Assembly: GCA_033439685.1 (NCBI GenBank)
Contig: JAUEDM010000005.1
Coordinates: 2,418,001-2,482,000, forward strand
Direction: 5' to 3'
DNA: 64,000 bases
DNA from: Apodospora peruviana
Lineage: Eukaryota; Ascomycota; Sordariomycetes; Sordariales; Lasiosphaeriaceae
Part shown: positions 63,856 to 64,000 of the stretch, piece after piece
Layout of the letters: each line of letters begins with the position of its first letter
Position numbering within the stretch: position 1 is the first letter of the stretch
The notes under the pieces: generated by a model
What the model was told of the DNA's origin: nothing
What the model saw: the letters and a program-made list of their open reading frames with translations, nothing else
Databases searched by the model: none
Position numbers and translations under genes: made by a program

Positions 63856-64000
63856 TCAAGAGAGCATCGCCGAGTGACGCGCAGAGTATCTTTCCACGGC
63901 TGCCCTAGTCGCTACTCGAGCAGCTTCTCCTTCAACCCGATTCTCTTTGATGTTGGACAGGGACCACTCCTCGATGACGGTCAACATCACTGCCGCACTT
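63856..64000 (-). CDS. possible 3' end of a gene running off the window
   Basis: An open minus-strand frame enters from the right edge and ends in TGA at 63856: SAAVMLTVIEEWSLSNIKEN, then RVEGEAARVATRAAVERYSA and a short tail. Composition is protein-like and helical. Without the rest no family can be named. Confidence 0.3.
   Translation of the reverse strand, partial: SAAVMLTVIEEWSLSNIKENRVEGEAARVATRAAVERYSARHSAMLS

Overview
This window is nuclear DNA of a filamentous ascomycete, most likely a sordariomycete. The genes carry short GT-AG introns (about 60-130 bp) and several proteins are of recognisably fungal type: ATP-dependent PEPCK, a CYP52-clan P450, a GH11 xylanase, a Clr5-ankyrin protein, an NB-ARC/TPR STAND protein and a Zn2Cys6 fragment. 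Genes are monocistronic and spacers are long. I saw no bacterial-type operon, CRISPR array, tRNA or rRNA. The assignment below class level is inference.

Left block (1-26 kb) is mostly conserved housekeeping or metabolic genes: casein kinase II regulatory subunit (1.1-2.2 kb, minus), a JmjC/cupin-8 oxygenase (2.9-3.9 kb, plus, divergent from it), a 6 kb gene-free stretch holding a 228 bp MITE, PEPCK (10.0-12.6 kb), a DUF1295 membrane protein, a CYP52-like P450, a methyltransferase-like membrane protein, a Vip1-type RRM protein, a 72-residue conserved small protein and a low-complexity coiled-coil protein.

Middle block (about 26.8-47.9 kb) is accessory and full of broken genes. It holds a dead AAA+ ATPase (Walker A Lys replaced by Met, stop, frameshift), a frameshifted Clr5-ankyrin gene, a decayed NB-ARC/TPR (NLR-like) gene with a dead 2.24 kb hAT transposon sitting in its NB-ARC domain, an intact GH11 xylanase, a large unrecognised protein with a reading-frame break, a second copy of the MITE, an intact MFS transporter, two more broken unknown genes, a Cys-rich two-exon candidate and an orphan Zn2Cys6 half-motif. 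The STAND, ankyrin and AAA types are those typical of fungal non-self recognition repertoires, so this looks like a turnover zone for such genes; that reading is inference.

Right block (49-64 kb) has an unrecognised four-exon probable nuclear protein, a WD40-type protein, a long empty stretch with homopolymer and AT repeats, small low-confidence candidates, and a basic unrecognised protein whose start codon abuts a (CAA)15 repeat. The window ends inside an open minus-strand frame.

Functionally, PEPCK (gluconeogenesis from C2/C4 carbon) and the CYP52-type P450 (terminal hydroxylation of alkanes or fatty acids) fit growth on lipids, and the xylanase fits plant-biomass use; the genes are not visibly co-regulated. 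I found no convincing new multi-gene system. The most unusual items are the hAT/NLR composite, the TA-flanked MITE pair, the Walker A-dead AAA gene and the unrecognised His/Cys-patterned protein at 49.2-51.0 kb.
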